Shown: positions 24,548-33,311, counted from the stretch's first letter. The stretch: 47,353 bases of DNA from Candidatus Nitrosopumilus sp. (GCA_028279625.1 JANQNM010000086.1:1-47353); one strand, 5' to 3'. Translations and numbers: made by a program. Notes: generated from the sequence alone by a model not told the origin.

Positions 24548-25114
24548 ATGAATATAGCAGTGATTTTAGGTTCTTTAAGAAGCGACAGAAATGGTAAAAA
24601 AGTGGGTCAATACATCACAAAAAAGATTGAAGATAGAGGACACAAAGTATCATTAATTGATCCAATGGAATTGGATTTGCCAATTTTAGATAGAATGTAT
24701 AAAGAAATGAAAAATCCTGAACCTAAATTTCAAAAATTACATGATATGATAATTTCTGCTGAGGGATATGTCCCCATTACGCCAGAATACAATCATACAA
24801 CATCAGCAGCCTTGAAAAACACTCTTGATTATTGTCTTGAAGAATATTTTTTCAAACCTTCTGCCATTGTCTCCTATTCAGTAGGTTCCTTTGGTGGAGT
24901 AAATGCAGCACAACATTTACGACAAATTTTTGCAGAACTAGGTTCCCCTTCAATTCCATCTTCTCTTCAAATTTCTAAAGTACACGAAGCATTTGATGAA
25001 TCAGGAAATCTCTTACATCAAGAATATGAGAGAAGAATAGAACGTTTTCTAGATGAGTTTGAGTGGTATCTTACAGCATTTAAGAATCAGCGAGAACAAG
25101 GAACTCCTTACTGA
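24548..25114 (+). CDS. NADPH-dependent FMN reductase-like flavoprotein
   Basis: A flavodoxin-fold reductase of about 188 residues. The FMN phosphate-binding loop GSLRSDRNGKK opens the protein (residues 7-17) and TPEYNHTTSAALKNTLDY is the family signature. Related enzymes (Azr, ChrR, ArsH types) reduce flavins, quinones or metals with NADPH. The ORF track starts at 24497 on a TTG inside repeat copy A, but MNIAVILGS at 24548 is the family start, and CTTTATGAA about 26 nt upstream gives a leaderless transcript. The stop codon overlaps the first three bases of repeat copy B. Confidence 0.88.
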   Translation: MNIAVILGSLRSDRNGKKVGQYITKKIEDRGHKVSLIDPMELDLPILDRMYKEMKNPEPKFQKLHDMIISAEGYVPITPEYNHTTSAALKNTLDYCLEEYFFKPSAIVSYSVGSFGGVNAAQHLRQIFAELGSPSIPSSLQISKVHEAFDESGNLLHQEYERRIERFLDEFEWYLTAFKNQREQGTPY

Positions 25115-25141
25115 ATCCATAGAGGTTTGAAGCGTTTACGG
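25112..25141 (+). repeat. Dispersed 30-nt motif, copy B
   Basis: TGAATCCATAGAGGTTTGAAGCGTTTACGG. Its first three bases are the TGA stop of the FMN reductase gene. It is followed after 14 nt by an ATCTAAT-N4-ATTAGAT palindrome. Confidence 0.7.
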
Positions 25142-25155
25142 ATAATATTTAGTTC

Positions 25156-25173
25156 ATCTAATTTGGATTAGAT
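25156..25173. promoter_or_regulatory. ATCTAAT-TTGG-ATTAGAT palindrome, site 1
   Basis: A perfect 7-bp inverted repeat with a 4-nt spacer, identical in its arms to sites at 27651 and 30181. Unlike those, it is not upstream of an annotated reverse-strand gene; it lies between convergent genes, 35 nt past the stop of the 25208 gene. It might serve an unannotated transcript. Confidence 0.55.
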
Positions 25174-25207
25174 TATTGGTTCGTATCCTCTGAGATTCAC
25201 ATTTTGT

Positions 25208-27604
25208 TTATGGAGAATATGGCATGTATTTCATTGAAGTTCCAAAAGTTTCTTCCCAGATAGTTGCTTGTTCATCAGTAATTGGATAATGATCATTGTG
25301 CGTATATTGAGATTCTTTTGCAAATGAGCCACATCCGCCTGGTATCCATGGAACTGGAGTTGCAAAAGGATCTAGTTGGAATGCTATATTATGATAATCT
25401 GAATGCCAAGGACCAGGTTTTAGATAACTTTCAGAACACCCATCATCTGGTGGAGATAACATAAATTGATAGGCTGGAAATACCAAATTTCCTATCTTAA
25501 TAGCACTAATTTCCCACTTGTAGTTTCCATCTGAATTAGATTCTGTAGTTGATTGTGGACTATGAGTTGCCTTGAACTTTGCAATCAAGTCATCTAGTGC
25601 AAGAAGAGCATCGTTCATGGTATCAAATTCATGTCGTTCATTGCCAACAATCAGAGTCACTATTCCAGAATTGTAATTCACATATGGTCCATTAACATAA
25701 ACATCGCCTGATTCTGTAAATCCGTCATCTTCAGGTTCAGTTGAAGTTTCAGGTTCTGTTTCATCATAAGTTGTTGAATAATTTTCTGATTCATGTTCAT
25801 CTCCACAAACAACACACAAACCATGTTCTCCAACCTCTAAACAAGTTTGGCAGGAATCAGCACTTGTTCCAATTTCAACTTCAGATTCAACAAATTCTTC
25901 TCCACAATTTACGCATAATCCATGAGGAGCTATTTCTCCTGAACATGAAGGACATTCAAGAATACTAGGACTACTAGGATCAGTACTAATCATTTTGTGG
26001 CCTTCAATGACATCAGGGTTTAAAATTTGGTCAAGCGTTCCTTTGGGATATTTTTGTAAAATAGTCATGATGTTTCCATTTGGCAATGTAATTCCCATAA
26101 AAAAGCCAGAAGAGCCATAAACCCAGGAAGAATCATCGTCATTTGAGGGAACTAGTGGGTCAACCAAGTTATCAGATGGATTTGCGTCTTCATTTACAAT
26201 TACAAAGAAACCCCCATCAAAGGATGTAGAAGACTCTGTAAAATCAGAATTTACTGGAGGAAGTTCAGGCTCACCACGTTCAAAATATTCTATAAAAATT
26301 TCTGCACCATCTTCATTTGATAGTGTATCAATAAAAAACAAAATCATTTGTCCTTCGGGGGTAGCCATTGAATGGATGGTATTTTTAGTTGGAACTGTAT
26401 TTGATGATGACTTTTTTTTAGAAAATGAATCAATTTTAAAATCAGAGTATTCTATTCCGTTAATTTTCTCAGACACAAAATTTTGGTCAGTTCTAGATAA
26501 TTTTTGAAATTCTGGAGATTCAGAAATGATAGATAGTAAAACATCTTGAAGGTCTTCATTTGCCTGTTTTTGAGCTTTTTGAGCGTCTTTATGTGCAGAT
26601 TTTAGTTCAGATTTAGTTTCAAATGTTTTATCCATTGAATCAATTTCTGATTGTTGCCTCTCTACTGATTTTTCCAAGTCTAAAACATTGAAACCAGATT
26701 TTATTGCAATTTTCTTTGCATTTTCTGAAAATATTGTTGTTGATTTTAGAATTTCAGTGGAACGGTGAGAATCTTCTTTTGCTTTTTTCTCAAGATTTCC
26801 AAGTTCAATCATTTCATTCATTGAATTTTGATCTTTGTTTTCTGAATAAGCATCTAGAGATTGTTCATAGGATTTTTTTATGCTTTCGTATTCCCCACTT
26901 TTAATTTTTTGAAGATATGTCATGGCAAGTTCATTAGATTTTGCTGATGGCATTAATTCAAGAGGAGCCCATGCATGTTCAATTCCAAACCATGTTGGAA
27001 TGCATTTTCCTTCAGTAGTACCATCTCGTTTTGCGCACACTTCTCCTTTGTCAGCATCACAGACATTATCATCTGCACATTCTGTTGCACCCCAGCGACT
27101 ATCAATACCAAATTCTTTTGAAGTTTTATCTACCAAACCAGATGCTCCAAATGCGTTTTCAAATTTTTCTTGTCTTTCAGAGACTTCTTTTTGGATTTTT
27201 TCTGAATTGATGATTCCTTTAGTCATTAAATGACCAATAGCATTAACAATTTCATCATCTGAAATGATTCCTTCACCCCAGAATCCAAACACATCTTTTT
27301 GATAACTAGGAATGGATGGTTCTCCTTTTGGTACATTTGAGACATCTTCAAGGTCTGAGGATTGCACAAACCTATCAAGAGGAATGATATCTTGAACCAT
27401 TAAAGATTCAAGAGCATTAATCATATCAGCATCAGTGATTAGACCATCTTTCCACCACTTTGCGTTAGTTTTGAACCAGTCAGGCATCACATTTTGCGAA
27501 ATTCCTGGATCATGTTCATTGTAATCTGTCCATTGAGCATGAGACATGGTAAAAGTCTGTGAAATTAAGATAATTACAAAAAAAACTACAAAAAGCGTTT
27601 TCAC
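25208..27604 (-). CDS. Large exported protein with DWFKTNAKWW repeat and two zinc ribbons
   Basis: A 798-residue secreted protein: signal peptide ending SHAQ, then WTDYNEHDPGIS, then DWFKTNAKWWKDGLITDADMINALESLMVQDII, a thaumarchaeal surface-protein repeat, with a second repeat after it (FGFWGEGIISDDEIVNAIGHLM). A central coiled coil follows (about residues 230-350). Two zinc-ribbon-like units (CPSC...CVNCG and CQTC...CVVCG, each around GLC) lie near residues 545-605, unusual outside the cell. GTG at 27604 sits within the palindrome CACAAATTTGTG. It is a paralogue of the gene at 27672 and follows it in the same orientation. Confidence 0.78.
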   Translation of the reverse strand: MKTLFVVFFVIILISQTFTMSHAQWTDYNEHDPGISQNVMPDWFKTNAKWWKDGLITDADMINALESLMVQDIIPLDRFVQSSDLEDVSNVPKGEPSIPSYQKDVFGFWGEGIISDDEIVNAIGHLMTKGIINSEKIQKEVSERQEKFENAFGASGLVDKTSKEFGIDSRWGATECADDNVCDADKGEVCAKRDGTTEGKCIPTWFGIEHAWAPLELMPSAKSNELAMTYLQKIKSGEYESIKKSYEQSLDAYSENKDQNSMNEMIELGNLEKKAKEDSHRSTEILKSTTIFSENAKKIAIKSGFNVLDLEKSVERQQSEIDSMDKTFETKSELKSAHKDAQKAQKQANEDLQDVLLSIISESPEFQKLSRTDQNFVSEKINGIEYSDFKIDSFSKKKSSSNTVPTKNTIHSMATPEGQMILFFIDTLSNEDGAEIFIEYFERGEPELPPVNSDFTESSTSFDGGFFVIVNEDANPSDNLVDPLVPSNDDDSSWVYGSSGFFMGITLPNGNIMTILQKYPKGTLDQILNPDVIEGHKMISTDPSSPSILECPSCSGEIAPHGLCVNCGEEFVESEVEIGTSADSCQTCLEVGEHGLCVVCGDEHESENYSTTYDETEPETSTEPEDDGFTESGDVYVNGPYVNYNSGIVTLIVGNERHEFDTMNDALLALDDLIAKFKATHSPQSTTESNSDGNYKWEISAIKIGNLVFPAYQFMLSPPDDGCSESYLKPGPWHSDYHNIAFQLDPFATPVPWIPGGCGSFAKESQYTHNDHYPITDEQATIWEETFGTSMKYMPYSP

Positions 27605-27668
27605 AAATTTGTGTTTGAAAAACTATACTTAAAGATGTTCAATGATTCTCATCTAATTTAGATTAGAT
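27602..27668 (-). promoter_or_regulatory. Promoter with ATCTAAT palindrome, site 2
   Basis: Reverse strand, 5' to 3': ATCTAAT-CTAA-ATTAGAT (27668-27651), then the box CTTTAAGTATAG (about 27622-27633), then CACAAATTTGTG (27613-27602), whose last three bases are the GTG start codon. The palindrome is 47 nt before the start, upstream of the TATA box, where archaeal activators bind. The same arrangement and spacing recur at 30132-30198. Confidence 0.65.
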
Positions 27669-27671
27669 GTA

Positions 27672-30134
27672 TTATGGAATTGAAAATTTGATAATAGAAT
27701 CTTCTATTGTGACATATTCATTAGTTTCATAGTCTAGATATGTCAAAGAATAGACATAGTCACCGTATCCTTCAGCCCAATATGTTACATCTACGTTGCC
27801 ATTTTCGTCTGCATGATAACTATTTCGAGTCCAAACATTATGATGATCTCCCATAATTTCGTCCCAATTGAAATCAACTACAACTTGCACCCAACCATCA
27901 AAATTTGCAAATTCCCTATCATCAGAGAGTTTCCAATGTAAAGTAACATCATGAGAGGTAGAATATGCTTGATTCACTGTAACTTGATGACTTTTTTCAA
28001 TTACACTAAAGGATGTGCTATCAGGAATTGATCCAACAATTTCATCATTGAGTGCTAGTGTGAAAAATTTAGAGGAATCCTCAGAAATGCTTGTCACTTG
28101 TGCAGTGAATTTGTCTCCAGGTTTGTAATGGTAGGCATATGCAGCAGCACTAATTTTACCATCAACAAATGAATCCCAATGGTATTCTTTTTTTCCATCA
28201 GGGAGAGTAATTGTCACTAATGCTGAATAGTTTGAAGAATAGTCCCCTTCTAAAACTTCAAGGGAGTGAGATACAGTTTCAACATCCCAATCAAATGTAA
28301 TCCACGAGAGGTCCTTCATGCCAGGAACTTCTTCATAGTATGACGATTTTGGATTTGTTGGTTTTAATTCGGGATTTGGAACCACGATTGAGAGTCCATT
28401 TGTTGTTGCAACATCAATGATTTCTGAAATATTCCATACCGTTTCATCGTATTCTATTTGTTTCAACATGAAAGTGTATGAATCCCCTATTATTGGATAA
28501 TTTACATCATTAATTGCAATGCCATTATTATCAGTCGTTATTATTTTTTCAAAGGGTGTTTCATTATTCTTTTGTACAGTTATTGTGATTTTTGCTCCAG
28601 AGAATCCCTGCCTAGTTTCAGCATCATATACTTCCCATTTGGTTTGAATTTTGTCGTTGGGTTTTGAGTAATCTCCAGATAAAATGAAAGTAGGTTGTGT
28701 TACACCTGTAGGTCTATCATCTTCTGAAAGAAAATCTTTGAATACATAATTTTCAGAATTTTCTATTGAAGGTTGTACTTCAGGTGGTTTTTCATCAGGT
28801 GGTTGTTCATCCACAATTCCTGAACAAGAAGGAATGTAAATTTCAATAGGTTCAGGATCATCCGAATAATAGTAACGAGAATCTAAAGATTTAGAAAATT
28901 TTCCAACATTTGTGTTGTCATAGAAAATGTATGTTTGACCATCAATGTCTTTCAAAGTGTAAGGAGGGTTCCAAATTTTTCCTTTTTCATCCATTATCGC
29001 TTCATAAAAAAAACTAAGTGATTTTATTTCAAATGTCCATAAACCAGATTTTGTAATTTTTTCTATTCCTGTCCTAAAAGAATAATCCCCTTCTTTGGAG
29101 AATGTACTTCCAGAATATTTTTCACCATTAGGAGAAATAACATAGTAAAACAAAAAGATGGCCTCATCTTTTATTGGTTGGTTATTCTCATCAGCTAGCG
29201 ACCAAAAAAAATCAACCTTTACCTCATCGTTTAACTCAAGGCATTTTTTGTTTGCCATTGCATTTTTTTGTACAACAAAGACTTCACATTCATATCCAGG
29301 TAATGTACATGATTCTAGTTCTTTGAAATCAGAAGATTGTAAGTGTCCCTTAACAAAATCATTTGATTCAGTTTTTTCTTCAAATGAAATAATTTCAGTG
29401 TTCATCAGAAATTCAATACCCATAACAAAATCTCGTTCTGAAATCTGTTCATTAACATACCATTTGGCATTATTTCGAATCCAGTCTGGAATGTCAATAT
29501 CATCATCAACTTGAATTTGAGTTCCAGTAGGATCCATCTCTACAGGAGTATCAACAACAATAAGATTCTCTTTGACTAGAAATCCTAAACCTGTCGCAAA
29601 TTCTTTGTCACTGATAATGTCATCAGACCACCATTCAATCACTTGCTTGAGGTGAGCTGGCAAGAGACGTTGAGTTGGTTCAAAAACAGGATATTTTTTT
29701 TCTGAATTAATTTTCTCAAAATCCTCCAACTTATTTTCTAAGTCATTCCATTTCTTTTCAAACTCTGCCTCTTTTTCCAACAAATCTGACTCTGATTTTT
29801 CTAACTTGGCCTTGTCATCATGAAGATCTTTTAGTTGTTCTTCTACATCCTCAATCTTGTCAGGAGAAACATTACTGTGTTTTAGATTGTCTAATACTTT
29901 GTTTAGTTCTGTGATTCTATCTAGAATTTCCTGATGTTTCTTCTCATATGACTGCCTTTCTTTCTCAATTCTTTCTCCTTTTTTCTCTAGTTCCTTTTTT
30001 TGCTCTAGGAGCATTTGGTGTTTTTTTGACACTCCAGGATCATGCTCATTATAGTCAGTCCATTGACCATAAGACATTGTAAAACTCTGAGAAAGCAAAA
30101 TTATTCCAAAAAATATCACAAGAAGTTTTTTCAC
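27672..30134 (-). CDS. Large exported protein with coiled coil and beta domains
   Basis: An 820-residue secreted paralogue of the preceding gene: signal peptide ending SYGQ and the same WTDYNEHDPGVS. A long coiled coil follows (about residues 40-150, KKELEKKGERIEKERQ and so on). Then come two membrane-proximal repeats (EWWSDDIISDKEFATGLGFLV and DWIRNNAKWYVNEQISERDFVMGIEFLM), and a series of Ig-like beta domains (for example WDSFVDGKISAAAYAYHYKPG) up to the C-terminus. The GTG start 30134 lies inside CACAAATTTGTG. Function is likely cell-surface or adhesion; that is inferred from composition. Confidence 0.78.
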   Translation of the reverse strand: MKKLLVIFFGIILLSQSFTMSYGQWTDYNEHDPGVSKKHQMLLEQKKELEKKGERIEKERQSYEKKHQEILDRITELNKVLDNLKHSNVSPDKIEDVEEQLKDLHDDKAKLEKSESDLLEKEAEFEKKWNDLENKLEDFEKINSEKKYPVFEPTQRLLPAHLKQVIEWWSDDIISDKEFATGLGFLVKENLIVVDTPVEMDPTGTQIQVDDDIDIPDWIRNNAKWYVNEQISERDFVMGIEFLMNTEIISFEEKTESNDFVKGHLQSSDFKELESCTLPGYECEVFVVQKNAMANKKCLELNDEVKVDFFWSLADENNQPIKDEAIFLFYYVISPNGEKYSGSTFSKEGDYSFRTGIEKITKSGLWTFEIKSLSFFYEAIMDEKGKIWNPPYTLKDIDGQTYIFYDNTNVGKFSKSLDSRYYYSDDPEPIEIYIPSCSGIVDEQPPDEKPPEVQPSIENSENYVFKDFLSEDDRPTGVTQPTFILSGDYSKPNDKIQTKWEVYDAETRQGFSGAKITITVQKNNETPFEKIITTDNNGIAINDVNYPIIGDSYTFMLKQIEYDETVWNISEIIDVATTNGLSIVVPNPELKPTNPKSSYYEEVPGMKDLSWITFDWDVETVSHSLEVLEGDYSSNYSALVTITLPDGKKEYHWDSFVDGKISAAAYAYHYKPGDKFTAQVTSISEDSSKFFTLALNDEIVGSIPDSTSFSVIEKSHQVTVNQAYSTSHDVTLHWKLSDDREFANFDGWVQVVVDFNWDEIMGDHHNVWTRNSYHADENGNVDVTYWAEGYGDYVYSLTYLDYETNEYVTIEDSIIKFSIP

Positions 30135-30198
30135 AAATTTGTGATTGAGGAACTTTACTTAAAGCTGATCTATAATTATCATCTAATTTTGATTAGAT
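30132..30198 (-). promoter_or_regulatory. Promoter with ATCTAAT palindrome, site 3
   Basis: Reverse strand: ATCTAAT-CAAA-ATTAGAT (30198-30181), TATA-like CTTTAAGTAAAG (about 30154-30165), and CACAAATTTGTG (30143-30132) containing the GTG start. The palindrome to start distance is 47 nt, the same as at site 2. The two promoters appear to be duplicated with their genes. A second overlapping palindrome (GATTAG-ATAA-CTAATC) extends the site upstream. Confidence 0.65.
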
Positions 30199-30205
30199 AA
30201 CTAAT

Positions 30206-31384
30206 CTAAAATGGAGTTCCTGTACCAGTACTCAAATCTACAATTATTTCGTTAAATCGTGGGTCACTACTCAAATCAGAACGTACTGTAACAGTTACAT
30301 CACCTGAAACTCCAAGAGGCACATTACCTGAAATCGTTGTTCCATCTGCACTTACAGAAATATTGTCAGCTGTGATTACATCAAAAAATACACTGTCTCC
30401 TGATTGGATTCGTCCACATGAATCTGTTATAGTAAATACATCTCCATGATTTAGTTCAGTAGGATCAATTGTTGGATCAGATTCGCATATTGGTGGTTCT
30501 GGACACGAAATAGCATTTCCTGAAACATTGTTGCTTGAATCATATCCAACACAATCTCCAGTCGTGCCTGAAATCTTTAGATTTCCATCAATATTGTTTC
30601 CAGTAATAGCAACATCTTGATTTTTCTTCAAGTCAACGTTTCCATTAATTTGGCTATCAGTAATTATTACAGAGTTACTCTTTTTTACACTAACATTTCC
30701 ATTGACAGAAGAATTCTCAAGGATTAGATTTCCACCTTTTTTGACATCAATATTACCATTGACATCACCGCCATTTTTCACAACAAGTGTTCCACCTTTT
30801 ACTTTGATGTTACCATTGATGAAAGCGCCATCAACTATTACAGTCTCATCAAATTTGATTGTAAGATTGTCATTGTAGTCATCTGTGATAACTATCGTAC
30901 TAGGATCAAATTGTAGAATTGTTTCAATTGGAGCAAAGGAAATTACTTGTTGACCGTTAGTTAGATGTTGTAATCCATAAACTACATTCCAATCAGAAGG
31001 ATTTCCAGATGTATCAAATCCTTCAACCACAGCATCTATTGAGAAAGATTCATTTGGAATGTCAAAGAAAACGGAATTTATTGTAATTGTATTAATGTAT
31101 GATGCAATTACAGGAGGATTTTCATTATTTCCATCAGATACTTCAACAGCCATGATATCTTGTGAGGCAGTTACAGGATTTTGAATACCAAGAATTACTG
31201 CCCAATTATCAGTTAGTGGTTCGAATCCCTCAAAAGTTACATCAACTGTTAGTTTGCCATTTTCTATGATATATTGTGAATCAGTCATGGTTGCTCCAGG
31301 TGGGATAAATTGTGCAAAAGCAGGAGTTGCAAATGTTCCTAAAATCAAAATACTTGCTAAAATTGGAACTGCTAGTTTTGACAC
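30206..31384 (-). CDS. Exported protein with beta-helix-like repeats
   Basis: A 392-residue secreted protein with signal peptide ending PAFAQ. The middle (about residues 180-280) is a run of about 20-residue repeats: INGNIKVKGG, VNGNIDVKKGG, VNGNVSVKKS, INGNVDLKKN, IDGNLKISG, each with an N-G-N turn, typical of a right-handed beta-helix or bactofilin-like solenoid. The C-terminal part is an Ig-like domain (DPTIDPTELNHGDVFTITDSC...). Start is GTG at 31384. Promoter site 4 is 61 nt upstream. It lies upstream of the two large paralogues and is probably under the same control. Confidence 0.75.
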   Translation of the reverse strand: MSKLAVPILASILILGTFATPAFAQFIPPGATMTDSQYIIENGKLTVDVTFEGFEPLTDNWAVILGIQNPVTASQDIMAVEVSDGNNENPPVIASYINTITINSVFFDIPNESFSIDAVVEGFDTSGNPSDWNVVYGLQHLTNGQQVISFAPIETILQFDPSTIVITDDYNDNLTIKFDETVIVDGAFINGNIKVKGGTLVVKNGGDVNGNIDVKKGGNLILENSSVNGNVSVKKSNSVIITDSQINGNVDLKKNQDVAITGNNIDGNLKISGTTGDCVGYDSSNNVSGNAISCPEPPICESDPTIDPTELNHGDVFTITDSCGRIQSGDSVFFDVITADNISVSADGTTISGNVPLGVSGDVTVTVRSDLSSDPRFNEIIVDLSTGTGTPF

Positions 31385-31444
31385 AATAAAAAATGAAAAT
31401 ATGATCGTCTTAAAGATATCCTTGTAATATTACAGATGTTACAT

Positions 31445-31461
31445 ATCTAATGTAGATTAGA
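31445..31461 (-). promoter_or_regulatory. ATCTAAT palindrome, site 4
   Basis: ATCTAAT-GTAG-ATTAGA, one base short of the full repeat (final T is A). It is located between divergent genes 31384 (reverse) and 31501 (forward), with a TATA-like TCTTTAAGA between it and the reverse start. It may control both directions. Confidence 0.55.
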
Positions 31462-31500
31462 AAAAGAAACATCCAAAGCACTGAAAAAAAATTCTAAAAC

Positions 31501-32064
31501 ATGAGCGAAGATCTTACCAAACTTCCATTTTATCTACCTAAACCAGAAGACGATAGAAGAGCAAATCATCTTTTGGGACGGCAAATGCCAAAGATAGTAC
31601 TCCCTTCAACAAAAACGAGTTTTTTAGATTTTTCAAAAATTGCAAAAAAATATGTGATTTTGTATTTTTTTCCGATGATGGGAATGCCAGGAAAGGAATT
31701 GCCATCAGGATGGAATGAAATTCCAGGTGCAAGAGGATGTACGCCTCAAAATATAACATTTAGTGAGAATAATGATTCTTTAAAAAAATTTAATGCAGTT
31801 TCAATTGGAGTGTCTTCTCAGTCAATATATGACTTGGAACAACTATCATCTATTAGGAAACTATCACAGGAGATAGTTTCTGATAACAAATTAGAATTTC
31901 AAAAAAATCTCAACATTCCAATCTTTGAAATTGAAGATAAAATTATGTACAAACGACTAACATTGATTGTCAAAGATTCAAAAATTATCAAAGTGTTTTA
32001 TCCGGTTTTTCCACCTGACAAACATATTTTTGAAATCTTAGAGTGGTTAAAGAAAAATGATTGA
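31501..32064 (+). CDS. Peroxiredoxin-like thioredoxin-fold protein
   Basis: A 187-residue AhpC/TSA-like protein. After a short head, LGRQMPKIVLPST and YVILYFFPMMGMPGKELPSGWNEIPGARGCTPQNI match the peroxiredoxin core, with the GCTPQ cysteine in the position seen in BCP-like peroxiredoxins where the usual PXXXTXXC differs. Then FNAVSIGVSSQSI and a thioredoxin-like tail. It would reduce peroxides or protect cytosolic thiols; the peroxidatic role of Cys81 is an inference. ATG 31501 is divergent from the exported-protein gene at 31384. Confidence 0.75.
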   Translation: MSEDLTKLPFYLPKPEDDRRANHLLGRQMPKIVLPSTKTSFLDFSKIAKKYVILYFFPMMGMPGKELPSGWNEIPGARGCTPQNITFSENNDSLKKFNAVSIGVSSQSIYDLEQLSSIRKLSQEIVSDNKLEFQKNLNIPIFEIEDKIMYKRLTLIVKDSKIIKVFYPVFPPDKHIFEILEWLKKND

Positions 32065-32083
32065 TTTGCACGCCAAATATTGG

Positions 32084-33034
32084 TTATCGAGTATTAGTCA
32101 CACATGAATTACAGATATGCTCAATGTGACGATGATCTGTTCCACAACATCCACCTAAAACATTCAAATGATTCATTGCTGTTCTAAGTTCTCTATACTG
32201 TTCTGCTAACATTTCAGGATCACCATCATCTAGTTCTGTAGATTCATCAAGTTCGGCATGACTTTTTTCGGAAGCATTAGCTCTTACGCCCTTTATTCTG
32301 TTTATCCAAGAAGAGCTTCCATCAAGAGTTGTCACAAAATGATTGGGATGAGCACAATTTATCATAAAATATTCTACAGCATTGTTTGTTACTTTGTCTG
32401 TATATGCAATTGCATCTTTTAGGGATTGTCCAGTAACTAATCTTCCATCAGTCTCAACAGTAAAAGCAATTACTACTGGCATGTCAACATTTTTTGCAGC
32501 ACGAATAATTCCTATAGCTTCTTCGACATAATTAATCGTCAATCCAGTAATCATATCAGCATTAGTTTTGCTAAATGTTTGAATTTGATTTTGGTGATAT
32601 TTTTCAGATTCAATTTCATTCATTAAAAATTTGGGCTTATAACCATCACTTCGTGGACCAACACATCCACTAATTACTATCTTTGAATTGTTATTTTCAT
32701 TCAAATCACGCATGTCACTCAACATAGAAATTGATTTTTTGTTTAAATCTGAAAGTTCTTGTTCATTATAGCCCAATTTTTGTGCCCAATCTATACTTGC
32801 TCTCCAAGTAGGACTATCCAAAATCAAACCAATGTTATTTCTTGATGCAAGGTCTACGTAACTTTGATAGTACTTTTGGATTGTTTCATAACCAGTGTTA
32901 TCTTTTAGTAAATCAAATGCGGCAAAATATGGTAGTTCAATGCCATTGTGAAAAATCAGAGTCGTTTCCAAACCACCATCAGTAATGAAAACATCAGTAG
33001 ACATTTGGGGTAGATTATTACGATATTTTGTCAT
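32084..33034 (-). CDS. Homocysteine S-methyltransferase family protein
   Basis: A protein of about 316 residues with the family pattern: the first strand ITDGGLETTL, the zinc ligands in NCAHPNHF and GGCCGTDHRH, and central ITGLTINYVEEA. It transfers a methyl group to homocysteine, often from S-methylmethionine, giving methionine (MmuM-like). The ORF track starts at 33046, but the reverse TATA TATAAATA (33059-33066) places transcription at about 33036, so ATG 33034 (MTKYRNN) is the better start. No methionine biosynthesis genes are nearby. An extra acidic loop (SHAELDESTELDDGDPEM) is present. Confidence 0.87.
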   Translation of the reverse strand: MTKYRNNLPQMSTDVFITDGGLETTLIFHNGIELPYFAAFDLLKDNTGYETIQKYYQSYVDLASRNNIGLILDSPTWRASIDWAQKLGYNEQELSDLNKKSISMLSDMRDLNENNNSKIVISGCVGPRSDGYKPKFLMNEIESEKYHQNQIQTFSKTNADMITGLTINYVEEAIGIIRAAKNVDMPVVIAFTVETDGRLVTGQSLKDAIAYTDKVTNNAVEYFMINCAHPNHFVTTLDGSSSWINRIKGVRANASEKSHAELDESTELDDGDPEMLAEQYRELRTAMNHLNVLGGCCGTDHRHIEHICNSCVTNTR

Positions 33035-33058
33035 ATAGCAAATCATTAGATTCGAATT

Positions 33059-33069
33059 TATTTATATTT
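33059..33069. promoter_or_regulatory. Overlapping divergent TATA boxes
   Basis: TATTTATATTT reads as a TATA element on both strands. Forward TTTATATTT is centred 26 nt before ATG 33092, and reverse TATAAATA is centred 26 nt before ATG 33034. Both genes are then leaderless or nearly so, and occupancy by TBP for one direction may exclude the other. Confidence 0.6.
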
Positions 33070-33091
33070 CAATTCTTACAAATTTGAAATC

Positions 33092-33283
33092 ATGAATAAG
33101 AAAATTTTGATTATGATAATTATTGCAGGAGTAGGTCTTCCGATTCAGATAATTCTGGCATCATTGTATCCTGCATCAGAGTATAGTTTCACATTAGGTG
33201 TTGCTCTAGCCATATTAGGAATAATTTTGGCAATTGAGATTGCATTATACAACAAAGTAAGAAAAGAAATTCCAAAAAACTGA
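33092..33283 (+). CDS. Small two-helix membrane protein
   Basis: A 63-residue protein with two hydrophobic helices (ILIMIIIAGVGLPIQIILASL and FTLGVALAILGIILAIEIAL) joined by a short PASEYS loop, and a basic C-terminal tail (YNKVRKEIPKN) in the cytoplasm. ATG 33092 is leaderless, with TTTATATTT centred 26 nt upstream. The TGA stop forms the first three bases of repeat copy C. Function unknown. Confidence 0.7.
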   Translation: MNKKILIMIIIAGVGLPIQIILASLYPASEYSFTLGVALAILGIILAIEIALYNKVRKEIPKN

Positions 33284-33310
33284 ATCCTTAGAGGCTTGAA
33301 CCAATTTAGG
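33281..33310 (+). repeat. Dispersed 30-nt motif, copy C
   Basis: TGAATCCTTAGAGGCTTGAACCAATTTAGG, the closest copy to the consensus. It begins at the stop codon of the small membrane-protein gene, as copy B begins at the stop of the FMN reductase gene, and ends 2 nt before the 3' end of the reverse gene at 33312. Confidence 0.7.
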
Positions 33311-33311
33311 T

